From NCBI GenBank assembly GCA_005222125.1, contig CP029202.1, positions 1-64,000 on the forward strand: a DNA stretch of 64,000 bases. Direction: 5' to 3'. This document shows, in pieces, positions 38,806 through 49,415 of the stretch. Source of the DNA: Spiroplasma melliferum. GTDB lineage: Bacteria > Bacillota_I > Bacilli_A > Mycoplasmatales > Mycoplasmataceae. The notes below the pieces were generated by a model. The model saw nothing but the letters and a program-made list of their open reading frames with translations, was not told the origin of the DNA and did no database searches. Position 1 is the first letter of the stretch. Each line of letters starts with the position of its first letter. The position numbers were made by a program, and so were the translations under genes.

Positions 38806-39665
38806 TGACAGTTAATGAATTAATTCAAAAGTCAGAAGATTATTTGAAAGACTCAAATAATGCTAATTATCTTGCCGATATTAAAATTTTAATAGCATTT
38901 TTTATGAAAACTTCGTTAGCAAAATTATATGCAATTCAAAATGATAAAATTAACTTTAAGATTGATGATTATTGACAACAGTTGATTGCGTATCGTAATG
39001 GAAAACCAATTCAGCATATTACTAATTTACAAAATTTTTATGGATATGATTTTTATGTTGATTATAATGTTTTAATTCCCCGTTATGAAACAGAAGAATT
39101 AGTTGATAATATTAATATTATAATTGATGAAATGTTTCTTAATAATTGTAATAAACGATTAACTTTAATTGACATTGGAACTGGGAGTGGAGCAATTGCA
39201 ACTAGTTTAGGCTTAGAAAATCCAAATCTAACAATTTATGCTAGTGATATTTCAATTGAAGCATTAAAAGTAGCAAAAAGAAATATTAAGCAGTTAAATT
39301 GCAAAAATGTTAAATTATTGGAAGGTGATATGCTAGAACCATTTATTAAAAATAAGATTAAAGCTGATCTTCTAGTTTGTAATCCACCTTATATTCCAAA
39401 TAATCAAAAGATTAGTCATCGTGTTAAAAATTATGAACCGCATGTTGCTTTATTTGGTGATGCTGATGGCCTGTATTTTTATCGAGAAATTTTTCAAAAT
39501 TGACAGAAAGTTGTTAAAAAAAATGGTATTTTATGTTTTGAACATGGTTATGACCAAAAAAAAGATTTAGAAAAATTAGTAAAGGAATATTTTCCGAATC
39601 AGAAATATTATTTTCAAAAAGATATAAATAAAAAATGACGAATGTTATTTATTAATATTTTGTAG
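38805..39665 (+). CDS. prmC: release factor glutamine methyltransferase
   Basis: The 286-aa enzyme methylates the GGQ glutamine of RF1. The SAM-binding motif is IDIGTGSGAIATS and the catalytic motif is CNPPYIPN. The N-terminal helical domain is followed by RNGKPIQHIT and FYVDYNVLIPRYETEELV, which are typical. The start overlaps the prfA stop (TAATG), and AAGGAAAC lies upstream. The prfA-prmC pair is conserved. Confidence 0.94.
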
Positions 39666-39699
39666 TAAAATAAAAGAAACTTAAGTGTGAGGTGCAGAT

Positions 39700-41121
39700 A
39701 TGGAAGATAAACTTAAAAATATTAAAAGAACTCGCATTATTAGTATTGCTTTTTTACTAGTTTTATTTATCATGGTCCCATATTTTACTTTTATGTATGT
39801 ATCACATAGTGATCAACTTTTAAAAAAATACTTTCATTTTATTGCAACAGTACCTAAGGATGTTTTAGCAACATTTACAACACCTGATTTACCAAATGAG
39901 TTTTTAATCTTTGGTTTGCCATATATTGCGTTAGGAACATTAGCAGGTGCCATTATTAGTAGTGTTTTTTACATGCATCACCAAAAACGAACAATTAATT
40001 TTAATAATAGAATGTTGCTAATTGGAACAGTTTTTATTATCTCTTTTTTATTTAGTGCTTGTTTATTATTTTCACTTGCAGAATATTATTATGATTTATT
40101 TACAGAGTGATGTCGTTCTTTAAGAGGCGGTTATACTGGGCCTGAGTTTGTTAAAAATATTCAAGATATGATTCATCCAGATATTCCAAATCGAGAAGCA
40201 ATTGTTAACGCATTAATTAACTTAGCTACGGGACCTGGAACAAACAATAAGTATCCATTAACTTGAATTGGTCTTAATGCTATTTGATGAATTACAGGAT
40301 TACAGATGATTTTTATTATTTTTATTATGTTAAAAGTTGGTTTTAAATTAGAATGATTATTAAATGATAATATTAATCTAACTAAAAAAGAAGAATTATT
40401 TGTTTTAAAAGATACATTTAATCAAAGCCGTCTTAAAAAGTTTATTAGTTTATATTTAATTCCAAATGAATTTAATATTTCACTATGAGTCGTTTTTTTT
40501 TCAAGTATAGTTTTTATTCCACAATTTGTTTATACAATTATTATTGGCAGTAGTTTTACTGATGCAAACCGATTTTTTTTATTTTCTTATTTCTATCCGC
40601 AATTAACAATTAACGCTATTATTCCAGATACAAGTAGTATTTTGGATAAGCCAAATATTGATTATTTTAATATGACAATGAATATGCCAGGGTCAGGAAT
40701 TTTTATTAGTGTTGTGCCAATTATTTCTTCTGCTTTAATTATTTCAATGTTATTTGCTTTTACTTTTGTGATGTTGAAAAAACCAAATTTAACTAAAAAG
40801 GGTTTTATTAGTTTTTATGTTAGTTTTTTAATTGTAACTGGAACTTCACTAGTAATGTTTCTGGTTTCTCAATATGAATTAACAAAAGCAGTTGATTATT
40901 GAAACAGTCAAAGCGAGAATTTTAAAGAAACGGTAATGAAACCACTTTTTAAAACAACACATTTGGATTACTTTTGATTACAAGGAAATGAATTATTAGC
41001 AAGTGGTATTTTATTATCTGCTTTCATTACTGTTTTATCAATTATTGCTCTTTCACATATTTCAAAAATTAAAAGTAATCATATTAGCAATGAACAAATT
41101 AAATCAAATTCAAAAGGTTAA
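39700..41121 (+). CDS. polytopic membrane protein of unknown function (473 aa)
   Basis: About 8 predicted TM helices are visible: near residues 12-33, 68-90, 103-127, 198-220, 262-288, 338-362, 368-388 and 430-455. The extended loop after TM3 contains GGYTGPEFVKN. Many Trp codons are TGA. The N- and C-termini are short, basic and soluble. No motif of a known transporter family is recognised. GTGAGGTG precedes ATG 39700. It lies between prmC and sua5, which are neighbours in most Firmicutes, so it looks like an insertion into a conserved operon. Confidence 0.75.
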
Positions 41122-41143
41122 TAAGAAAGGAGGCTAATTATAT

Positions 41144-41683
41144 ATGAAAGTATATACTGTAAAAGATCGCAAAGAAATTATTGCTAGTTATTTAGCAGAA
41201 AAAGTGATTATTGTTCCAACAGATACTATTTATGGAATGACATGTATTATTAGTTCACCAGTAGCAAAAGCAAGAATTTTTAAAGTTAAAGGTCGATCAG
41301 AAAAAATGTATTTATCAGTTATTGTTAGTTCAGTTCGAATGGCAAAGAATTTTATTGACTTGCCGCGTGAAGATTTAAAACTTTTTAAAAAGAATGAAAC
41401 TATTACTATAATAGGTAACATAAAAGATGATATTAATAAGCTTTATAACATTACAGAAGATAATACAATTGGGATTAGAATTACAAAGTCAAAATGATTA
41501 AAAAAAATTATTAATAAGGTTGGACCAATTTATGGGACAAGTGTAAATATTAGCGGTCAGAATTATGCTAAAGAATTTAATGATCTTCAAAAATTTAATG
41601 TTGATATTATTGTTGACGCTGGTTATTTAGATAATCGTCCTTCAAAGATTTATAATTCTTTAACGAAAGAATTTATTAGATAA
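41144..41683 (+). CDS. L-threonylcarbamoyladenylate synthase (YrdC/Sua5 domain)
   Basis: The 179-aa protein starts a t6A-tRNA biosynthesis step. IIVPTDTIYGMTC is the YrdC hallmark, with KVKGRSEKMYLSVIV (the KxR...P region, Pro replaced) and GTSVNISGQ near the C-terminus. It is the short form without the Sua5 extension. AAAGGAGG precedes ATG 41144. Its place downstream of prmC matches Firmicutes synteny. Confidence 0.9.
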
Positions 41684-41694
41684 GGAGATAAAAA

Positions 41695-42054
41695 ATGGCA
41701 AAAAAAATAAATAAAAAAAAATGATCATGATATCGAATTGTTAATCTTGTTGTTTTATGTATTTTAATCTTGTTAACATGTATTTTTACTGTTTTATTTG
41801 TTATCAATCATGAAAAGTATACGGTTGCTTTTTTAATTACAATTTTATTTTTAGGTGTTTGAGTTATTGGCTACTTTATGGGGCATTTCCTTTTTATGAA
41901 TAAAGATAATCTTTGAATTGGGGCAAGAAAACTAATGAGGGACTATCGTAAAAAAGATGATGATGGTAGCAATCCACCATCAGAAAGCAAAGAAGAAAGA
42001 ATTAAACGATTAGAACAAGAACTTGCTGATTTAAAGAAAGAACGCAATGGTTAA
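41695..42054 (+). CDS. small membrane protein with two TM helices and C-terminal coiled coil (119 aa)
   Basis: TM1 lies at about 15-37 and TM2 at about 44-68, followed by a cytoplasmic tail ending in a helix ERIKRLEQELADLKKER. The layout is like LapA/YrvD-type proteins, but sequence identity is not evident, so no function is assigned. TAAGGAGA precedes ATG 41695, which lies 11 bases after sua5. A terminator follows. Confidence 0.75.
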
Positions 42055-42080
42055 TTTTAGAAAAGGATAATATCATACCA

Positions 42081-42108
42081 AATTGCATTTCATAATGCAA
42101 TTTTTTTT
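42081..42108 (+). terminator. intrinsic terminator after the sua5 operon
   Basis: AATTGCATT (42081-42089) pairs with AATGCAATT (42094-42102) around TCAT, followed by eight T. Confidence 0.9.
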
Positions 42109-42126
42109 ATAAGTTTTTTTTGGAAA

Positions 42127-42137
42127 TATGATATAAT
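42127..42137 (+). promoter_or_regulatory. extended -10 promoter of the 42173-46157 operon
   Basis: TATGATATAAT combines a TRTG extension with a perfect TATAAT (42132-42137). It lies 35 bases before the first gene of the operon and after the previous terminator. Confidence 0.65.
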
Positions 42138-42172
42138 TTAACTATAAAGAAATGAGGCAGGAGGACTACACG

Positions 42173-43177
42173 ATGTACATCAATCCATTCGAAAGAATGA
42201 AAAATTTAAAATTAAATACTGATGAAACAAATACAATAAATATGAAAAGCAATGATCGAAACATAAATTTATTACAAGGCAACAATGAAGATGGGGAACT
42301 AACAGGAGATTCTCTAAAGAATAATAATCATAATATTAAAACTAATGAACTTAAGATTGATGGAATTACATTATCAAGTTTTGAAATTATTCGTGATTTA
42401 ATGAAAATATTTAAAGAAAAAAATAACGAAATGCAGTTTTTCTTAGCAGTTATGGACAAAGGAAATTGTGATTCAATGTCTGAAATTGCTACTTCATTTT
42501 TTTCAATGCCGCTTGTTAATATTGATTTATTACGTATTGAGTTATATGCTTCACCATTTTTATTTCTACTTAAAAAAATTATTAAAGGACTACCGAAAGT
42601 TAATTTAGAAGATAAAAAAGTTTTATGAGATCGTGTTAAACTATTTGCACGAACTTTAAAACAAAGTGAATCGTTAGAACAAGTTAATGATTCGAATTCA
42701 ATTGTAATTGTTAATGAGTTAGAATTTGATGATCCATTAGAATATATTAGAAGAGAATTTGAAGAAATTCTACGTGCTTATGACATTACAGAAAATATTG
42801 TAGTAATTTTTAATAATATTGATTTAGTGGGATATGTCAAATTTAAACAAATATTTAGTCTAGTACAAGCTATTTTTAAAGGAATTTTACAGTTTAAATT
42901 TATTGCTGGATTAAATCCACTTTTAATTGAAACTTATGTTAAACAAATGTATGGCAATTATGCAACAGACCAATTGGTTGCGCATGAAGTTAGTGTTTAT
43001 AACAAACGATATATTATTAAAAATGAGGATGATAATGTCGTTACTAAAGAACCAACAAAAGAAGCAGTTGATTCTTATCATCCAATGTCAGATTTTGCTT
43101 CTGTTTCTGTTGAAACAGAAGATGAGGATGATGAAACGATTGGCTTTGATTATTGAGCTATGCGCGGTGGAAAGTAA
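42173..43177 (+). CDS. hypothetical cytosolic protein (334 aa), first gene of a two-gene operon
   Basis: No family is recognised. Residues 1-60 are Asn/Lys-rich and disordered. A mostly helical core follows, with the segment ENIVVIFNNIDLVG and then a FKGILQFKFIAGLNP strand, which loosely resembles the Walker B part of KAP-type P-loop NTPases; no Walker A is present. The C-terminus is very acidic (about residues 305-325) and ends MRGGK. CAGGAGGA precedes ATG 42173; an in-frame ATG at 42152 lies before that RBS. It is followed after 19 bases by the large acidic membrane protein. Confidence 0.75.
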
Positions 43178-43196
43178 ATAGAGGAGGATAATTAAA

Positions 43197-46157
43197 ATGT
43201 TTGTGTTTTTAGTAACATTAGGGTGAAGCCTAATGATAATTGGAGCGATAGTTCAAATTTTTATTGCTATTTTAAACCTTTTGGTAATTCAATCTGTTGC
43301 GCTTCCATCAATTTTAAATTCAATGAATGATATTTTCCAAAAATCAATTTTTAAACAAGAACAAATTTTAAGTTATTTAACAGGAGATATTTGAGGATAT
43401 ACAATTATTGCTTTAACAATTTTTGTTGCATTATTGGTTATTACATTAGTATCAGTTCAACTGCATCGTGTTAAAAAAGGGCAATTAATTGCAAAACCAT
43501 ATATTAAAATGATCTTTGTTACATTAATTATTGCAGCACTAATTTATGGGAAAGTAGCAGTATTAATATTAGCAGCATTAATGTTTATTGGTTTATTATT
43601 CATTGAATCATCATTATTTGATGTTGAGTCTTTACAAAATTTTGTTGAAGAACGAAATATGATTGTTATTTACCACCAAGATAAAAAACTTGAAAGAGAG
43701 GTAAATAAAGAGGGAAAGTATCATGGAAGCGCAACTTTGGGAGTTGACGCGACTATCGCAGGGATCGGAGAAACCGAAAGAAATTTCAAAAACAATGATT
43801 ACGTAAGAGAGGATGATAGTAAAAAATTATCTCATCAAAAATCAAATTCATTTTTTTCATCAAATGAATTAAATAATTTATTTAATTCTGATAAAAATGA
43901 TGTTGATGAACATGAATTAGCAAATTTAATTAATGATATGACACAAACTATGACAAATCCACCAAAACCAGCGGTTTTTGAAACAAAATTAAATACAACG
44001 GAAACTAATTTAAAGCAAAACGAATCTAAAGAATTATCAAAACCACCAGTTGTTAATGAAGTTGAGCAACAGGAAACATCAAAATTGGAATTAGAACAAT
44101 TAGAAGAGCAAAATTCATCAAATGATGATGACTCGCAAGGTGAAACAGTTGCGGAAATCCCTCTTCCATTCTTGGATACCAAATCAAATGATGATTATAA
44201 GTTCAATGCTGATATTAAAGGTTTTGTTGATAAAACGGCTGTAAACGAAAATAATGATTTTAATGAATCAGAAGATGAAAAACTAAATTTTTCTTTTTTA
44301 GATGATGAATTTTTAAATTCATCATGAGCAGCAGACAAAACAATGACAAGAAAAGAAAAGAGACTTTATAATAAATGAAGTGAAATGCAGCAACAGGCTC
44401 TTAATATCAAACAAATGGTAGAAGAAGAAGTAGAAATAGCAGAAGTAAAACCTAAATTTATTAAAAAGAAAGCTAAAATTTATAATGTCCTTGCTAAACA
44501 AGCAAATGGATTAGTAAAAAAATTGAAGTTAGGACCAGAGCATGAATTAAAATTAATGCGTATTGCTGAAATATTTAGTAATAATTCACAAGCCACAGTT
44601 GATTTTCTTAATGACCAAATTTTAGCAACAGATAGTAATGTAATTGATAATGTCTTGAATGACAACATTAATATTGATGAGAAGTTTAATGAATCATCAG
44701 AAAATATTAGTTTAGAAATTAATACTTTTAATAATGTTGTAGATAATGATAAAACAAAAAAAGAGATAGAAATTATGAACAACAATATTAAACTAGAAAA
44801 CCAAGAAATACAACGTACAGGAATTATTTTTATTCCATCTGACCATAATATTGATAAATTAAAAGGAGAATTATTACCTGATATTAAAACATCAGATGAT
44901 GAAGAATCAAAGACAGATAATGTTTCAGATAATTATGATTATCCTTTTGCTGAACTAGTAGGGTTAGATGATTCACAAGTCGAGCATAATGATGAAATTA
45001 ATTCAGTTGTAAATGAAAATAATTATGATGATGAAATAAAACCTTCTGAAAACAATGACCTTTCAGAACTATCAGCTGAGCAACAGACAGAAGAACAACT
45101 AGAAAACAATTTGGCAGAGTTAGTTGAAGATGAAATAAAACCAGAACATGAGTTAAAAACTGATGCAATTAATTTAGAATTAACTCCTGATCCACTAGAT
45201 ACAGCAGAAGCAAACAATATGGCAACAGATATATTTAATATTCCAATGAATGAAAAAGAAAATACTATTTTAACAAAAACAGAAGATAGTACACTTGCAG
45301 AAATACTTACAACAAATGCTGAAGCAACAAATCAATTAGAAGTTAAGACAGATGAATCAAATGAAAATAAAGAAGAAACTCATCAAAGTCAATTATTGCA
45401 TGATGTTGTCTCAAGTGAAATAAATGAAACGCTACAATTAGAAATTAAACCAATTTTAAAAGAAGAAGTGTCATATAGTTTAGATGAATTAGATGATAAA
45501 ATTATGAATGGTGATTTTTCAAATTTGGATGATGAAGTAATTGAATACTTTAATCAGCAAAAACCAGAACCTATTAAAGAAACAGTGTTTGCAGAAGAAC
45601 CAGCATTAAAGGAACAAGCACCACCATTACAACAAGTTATGCCAAATGATTTTGAATGTCGTTTTGAAAAAATTGAAGAATTAATTAAAGATTCAATTAA
45701 CTTGCATACAGCACACACAAAAACATTAGGAGAAGTACAAGAGCACTTAAAAACTTTAACTTTAAAAGTAGAATCATTAGAAACAAAATCAGCTGATTTT
45801 GCAAAAAAAATTAAAGATGTTGAAACTAAAAAACATATTAAACATCATGATGTTGTACCGATTGATCAATTTTATCCTCAAATTAGTGATATTAATTTAG
45901 TATCAACACGTTATAATTTATATAATAAAAAAGGATATTCTAACACATATGGAGTTGCTAATTCTAGTGAAAGTTCATATGGCTTAGGTAATTATTATCG
46001 AACTAAAAATGGTAGTTCATCTCAAGAAGAAATAAGTGTAAATAATAATCAATTTGCTGACTATAATCACCTTAATTTACATAATATTTCCAAATATACT
46101 AAACAAGATATTCCTTTTGAAACAAATTGTCCATTTTGTAAAAAAAATAACAAATAA
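43197..46157 (+). CDS. large membrane-anchored acidic protein (986 aa)
   Basis: Three hydrophobic segments at about 4-33, 67-88 and 104-137 anchor the protein. The remaining 840 residues are hydrophilic, rich in Glu, Asp, Asn, Lys and probably largely disordered, with a helical basic patch at about 395-470 (RKEKRLYNKW onward) and a coiled coil near 830-880 (EKIEELIKDS onward). A Ser/Tyr/Asn-rich stretch follows, and the extreme C-terminus is CPFCKKNNK, a lone CxxC. TGA codons at 44325 and 44376 are Trp, so this is one gene, not two. GAGGAGG precedes ATG 43197. The topology suggests a membrane-linked scaffold or cytoskeletal anchor, a guess only. Confidence 0.78.
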
Positions 46158-46201
46158 AAATTATTATTTTGTTGATTAACATTGTAAATAATTTTATTAA
46201 A

Positions 46202-46240
46202 AAAGTTAAATTTAGGTTAATTAAATTTAACTTTTTTTAT
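46202..46240 (+). terminator. intrinsic terminator after the acidic-protein operon
   Basis: AAAGTTAAATTTA (46202-46214) pairs perfectly with TAAATTTAACTTT (46222-46234) around GGTTAAT, followed by T-rich sequence. Confidence 0.85.
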
Positions 46241-46427
46241 TTAGAAAGTAGTTTTTCTTTTCATTCGTTTAAAAATATGTTAAAAATAAATTAGCAATGA
46301 GATATTGCATTGTTAGGGCATTAAACATAATAATTTAAGTATGAAAGGAAATATTCAATTGCCGAATAATAATTAATTAAAAAATATAATTTATTAATAA
46401 TTAATAGTAAATGGGAGGAAATAAACA
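46241..46427 (+). promoter_or_regulatory. leader region of the nucleoside ABC operon with alternative hairpins
   Basis: No gene is visible. GCAAT (46294-46298) can pair with ATTGC (46304-46308), or TTAGCAATG (46291-46299) with the downstream CATTGTTAG (46308-46316) including a G-U pair. The two structures are mutually exclusive. GGGAGGAAA at 46413-46421 is the RBS of the lipoprotein gene. No known riboswitch class was recognised. Confidence 0.35.
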
Positions 46428-47831
46428 ATGAGAAAATTGCTCAGTGTTTTTGTAGCAGCAACTTTGCTAAATGGTTCGAGTCTTTTTCTTGTTGCATGTG
46501 CCAAAAAATATTATTTCGATAGTAATATTTGAGTTATTACCGATGCTGGTATTGTGACCGATGCATCGTTTAATGAATCAGCATGAGATGGAGCAAGTAA
46601 ATATGTTGTTTCACAAAAAGATAAAGAAATTTTACCATCAAAGTGAAAAACAAGTCGTTATCGAGCTAGTTATTATGAACCAGCAAGTCAAACACCATCT
46701 GACTTTAAAACAGCTTATTTAACAGCATATATTGCCGGAGCAAAAACATTAATTTTACCAGGTTTTGTTCATGGTAATACAATTGGATGAGGCGCTGAAT
46801 TAGCTGATAATTTAATTTATATTGATGGAAGTAGTCAAAATATTCATTTAGGAATGGACCCCAAAAAACCCTTAGCAACAAATGTTGTTGGAATAAGTTA
46901 TGAAGCTGAATCCTCTGGTTTTTTTGCGGGAATTGCAGCAGCATTATGATTAAATGCTAATCAAAGTAAATATCCTTCGGGTTTAAAAATATCTACATAT
47001 GGTGGAATGGATAATCCTGGTGCTGTTTCAAATTATATGTGAGGTTTTTTAGTAGCTGCTGATGTTTTTAATACAATCATTAGTAACAACAATTTTCCAA
47101 ACTTATTTAAAATTAGAGCAGATATTTTAGCACAAGTTCAAAAAATGAATCCAGCAATAACTGCTTTACAAAAAATTGAAAAAGTACAAAATGTTATAAA
47201 AAATAATGAATCATGATTTTCACAATCATTTGAAGTTGGACATGGGAAAGATATTTCAGATGAATTACTTTCTCGCAGAGCAAGCATTATTTTCCCTGTT
47301 GCAGGTCCACAAACCCAAGATACTATTGGCCGAATTAAATATAATAAATCACCAGCTAAAGTTATTGGTGTGGATACAGAACAATCTAAAATTTATGGAG
47401 AAGACATAATTGTAACAAGTGCTTTAAAAGAAATTGTAACTTCAACCCAAGAAGCTCTACAAAATATTTATTCGGATAAATGTGGTTATCAATCTAATAG
47501 TAATACTTGAGATAATAATAAAGTAACATCGGAATGTTGAATTAATACTGACCAATCATCAGTACAACATCCAACTTGAACAGGGATTGAAACAACAAAG
47601 TCAATTAATGAAAATACTGTTAACTTTATTCATAATAAAACTGATGATTTAACAAAGGATACAGCATTTGATAAGATCATTAAAGTATTACAAGATGTTT
47701 ATTCACGAGGAATTGGTGATATCCCTCCTGTTGCAGCGAAAGTATTTACAACAACATTATTAAATACATATCAAAATAGTGATACATTGAAAGCTTATAT
47801 TTTAGATGCAATTGAGGCTGCTTTGCAATAG
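46428..47831 (+). CDS. BMP family lipoprotein, substrate-binding component of a nucleoside-type ABC transporter
   Basis: The 467-aa lipoprotein has a signal peptide and lipobox LVAC with Cys 24. The mature N-terminus shows VITDAGIVTDASFNESAWDG, the hallmark of BMP/PnrA proteins that bind purine nucleosides. VVGISYEAESSGFFAGIAAA and YGGMDNPGAVSNYMWGF are further family blocks, and IIFPVAGPQTQDT and KVIGVDTEQ fall in the second lobe. It is longer than PnrA (about 330-350 aa) because of inserts. Many Trp codons are TGA. It is encoded upstream of the ATPase and two permeases, so the operon is complete. Confidence 0.9.
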
Positions 47832-47849
47832 AAGGAAAGGACATAATAT

Positions 47850-49415
47850 ATGAAAAATAATAATGAATATGTAATTGAAATGAATAATATTACTAAGGTT
47901 TTTGGTGATTTAATTGCAAATGATGATATTACCTTAAAAGTTAAAAAAGGTGAAATTCATGCTTTAATTGGAGAAAATGGAGCAGGAAAATCAACATTAA
48001 TGAGTATTTTATTTGGTTTGTATGAACCAACAAAAGGAGAAATCCTTATTAATGGAAAACCAGAATATATTAATAATCCTATTAAAGCAAATCAATTAGG
48101 GATTGGTATGGTTCATCAACATTTTAAATTAGTTGATATTTTTACTGTACTTGATAACATTACGTTAGGATATGAACAGCTAAAAGGGAAAGTATTTTTA
48201 GATCGTTCAAAAGAAGCCCGTGATATTGCTCAAATTGCAATTAAATATAATTTGCAAGTTGATTTTGGTTCAAAAATTGCAAACATTTCAGTTGGAATGC
48301 AACAACGGGTTGAAATTTTAAAAATTTTGTACCGTGGAGCAGATATTTTAGTTTTTGATGAACCAACAGCTGTGCTAACCCCACAAGAAATTGAAGGTTT
48401 ATTGAATATTATGCTAGATTTAAAAAAAGATGGGAAAACGATTATTTTTATCTCCCATAAATTAGATGAGGTGAAAAAAATTGCTGATCGAGCAACGGTT
48501 ATTCGGCGTGGAAAAGTTGTTGAAACTTTTAATGTGCAAGATAAAAATGAAAAAGAAATTGCTGAAGCAATGGTTGGACGTAATTTAGTTGAAATTAAAA
48601 ATTCAGGGCAAGCACCACAAGAAGATGTTTTATTAAGAATTGAAAACTTATCAGTGAAGAAAAAAGGTCTAACGCGTTTGATGGCTTTAGATGATTTTAA
48701 TTTAACCGTTCATGCGGGAGAAATTGTTGCAATTGCTGGAGTAGAAGGAAATGGACAGACCGAATTAGTGAATGTCTTAACCGGATTAGAAAAAGGAACC
48801 TCGGGGGAAATAATTTTTAATGATATTAATGTAACCAAAAAAAGTATTTATGAGCGCTATCAAAATGGAATGTCCCATATTCCTGAGGATCGTCATAAAT
48901 ATGGCTTAATCTTAGAATTTAATGCAATTGATAATGTTGTTTTACAAAATATTAATCAAAAGCCATTTTCAAATTGTGGTTTATTAGATAAAGGAGCAAT
49001 TCAGTTATATGCTCAACAAATTGTTAATAAATATGACGTGCGAGGTGCAAATTCTGGATTTGCTGTTACACGTAGTTTATCAGGAGGTAATCAGCAAAAA
49101 TTAATTATTGGGCGAGAGTTATCACGGCAACATAATATTTTAGTTGTTGTCCAACCAACAAGAGGCTTAGATGTTGGGGCAATTGAATATATTCATAATA
49201 AAATTTTAGAAGAAAAAGCACAGGGGAAAGCAGTCTTATTAGTTTCATATGAATTAGAAGAAATTATGAGTTTAGCAGATCGCATTGTTGTTTTACATAA
49301 TGGACGCATTACTGGTGAAGTTGCTGGCAATAAAGTTAAACGTGAGGAAATTGGTTTAATGATGGCAGGAAGATATCAAAAGAAAGGAATAAAAATTAAT
49401 GCAAACACAAATTAA
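47850..49415 (+). CDS. nucleoside-type ABC transporter, double ATP-binding protein
   Basis: The 521-aa protein has two ABC domains. Domain 1 has Walker A GENGAGKST, signature SVGMQQRVEIL, Walker B LVFDEPTAVLT and SHKLDEV. Domain 2 has a degenerate Walker A (GVEGNGQTEL), an intact signature (SLSGGNQQKLIIGREL) and a changed Walker B (LVVVQPTRGLD). This asymmetry is usual in the sugar/nucleoside (RbsA, NupO) class. AAGGAAAGG precedes ATG 47850. Its end overlaps the first permease by 17 bases. Confidence 0.93.
   Translation: MKNNNEYVIEMNNITKVFGDLIANDDITLKVKKGEIHALIGENGAGKSTLMSILFGLYEPTKGEILINGKPEYINNPIKANQLGIGMVHQHFKLVDIFTVLDNITLGYEQLKGKVFLDRSKEARDIAQIAIKYNLQVDFGSKIANISVGMQQRVEILKILYRGADILVFDEPTAVLTPQEIEGLLNIMLDLKKDGKTIIFISHKLDEVKKIADRATVIRRGKVVETFNVQDKNEKEIAEAMVGRNLVEIKNSGQAPQEDVLLRIENLSVKKKGLTRLMALDDFNLTVHAGEIVAIAGVEGNGQTELVNVLTGLEKGTSGEIIFNDINVTKKSIYERYQNGMSHIPEDRHKYGLILEFNAIDNVVLQNINQKPFSNCGLLDKGAIQLYAQQIVNKYDVRGANSGFAVTRSLSGGNQQKLIIGRELSRQHNILVVVQPTRGLDVGAIEYIHNKILEEKAQGKAVLLVSYELEEIMSLADRIVVLHNGRITGEVAGNKVKREEIGLMMAGRYQKKGIKINANTN

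Noticed and set aside
44325-44378. Splitting of the 43197-46157 gene into two genes at TGA codons
   Set aside because: Under the UGA=Trp code evident in the core genes, both TGAs are sense codons and the frame is unbroken, with no RBS before the second half.
46705-46944. Minus-strand frame inside the BMP lipoprotein gene
   Set aside because: It lies antisense to conserved BMP motifs and has no RBS, so it is not a gene.
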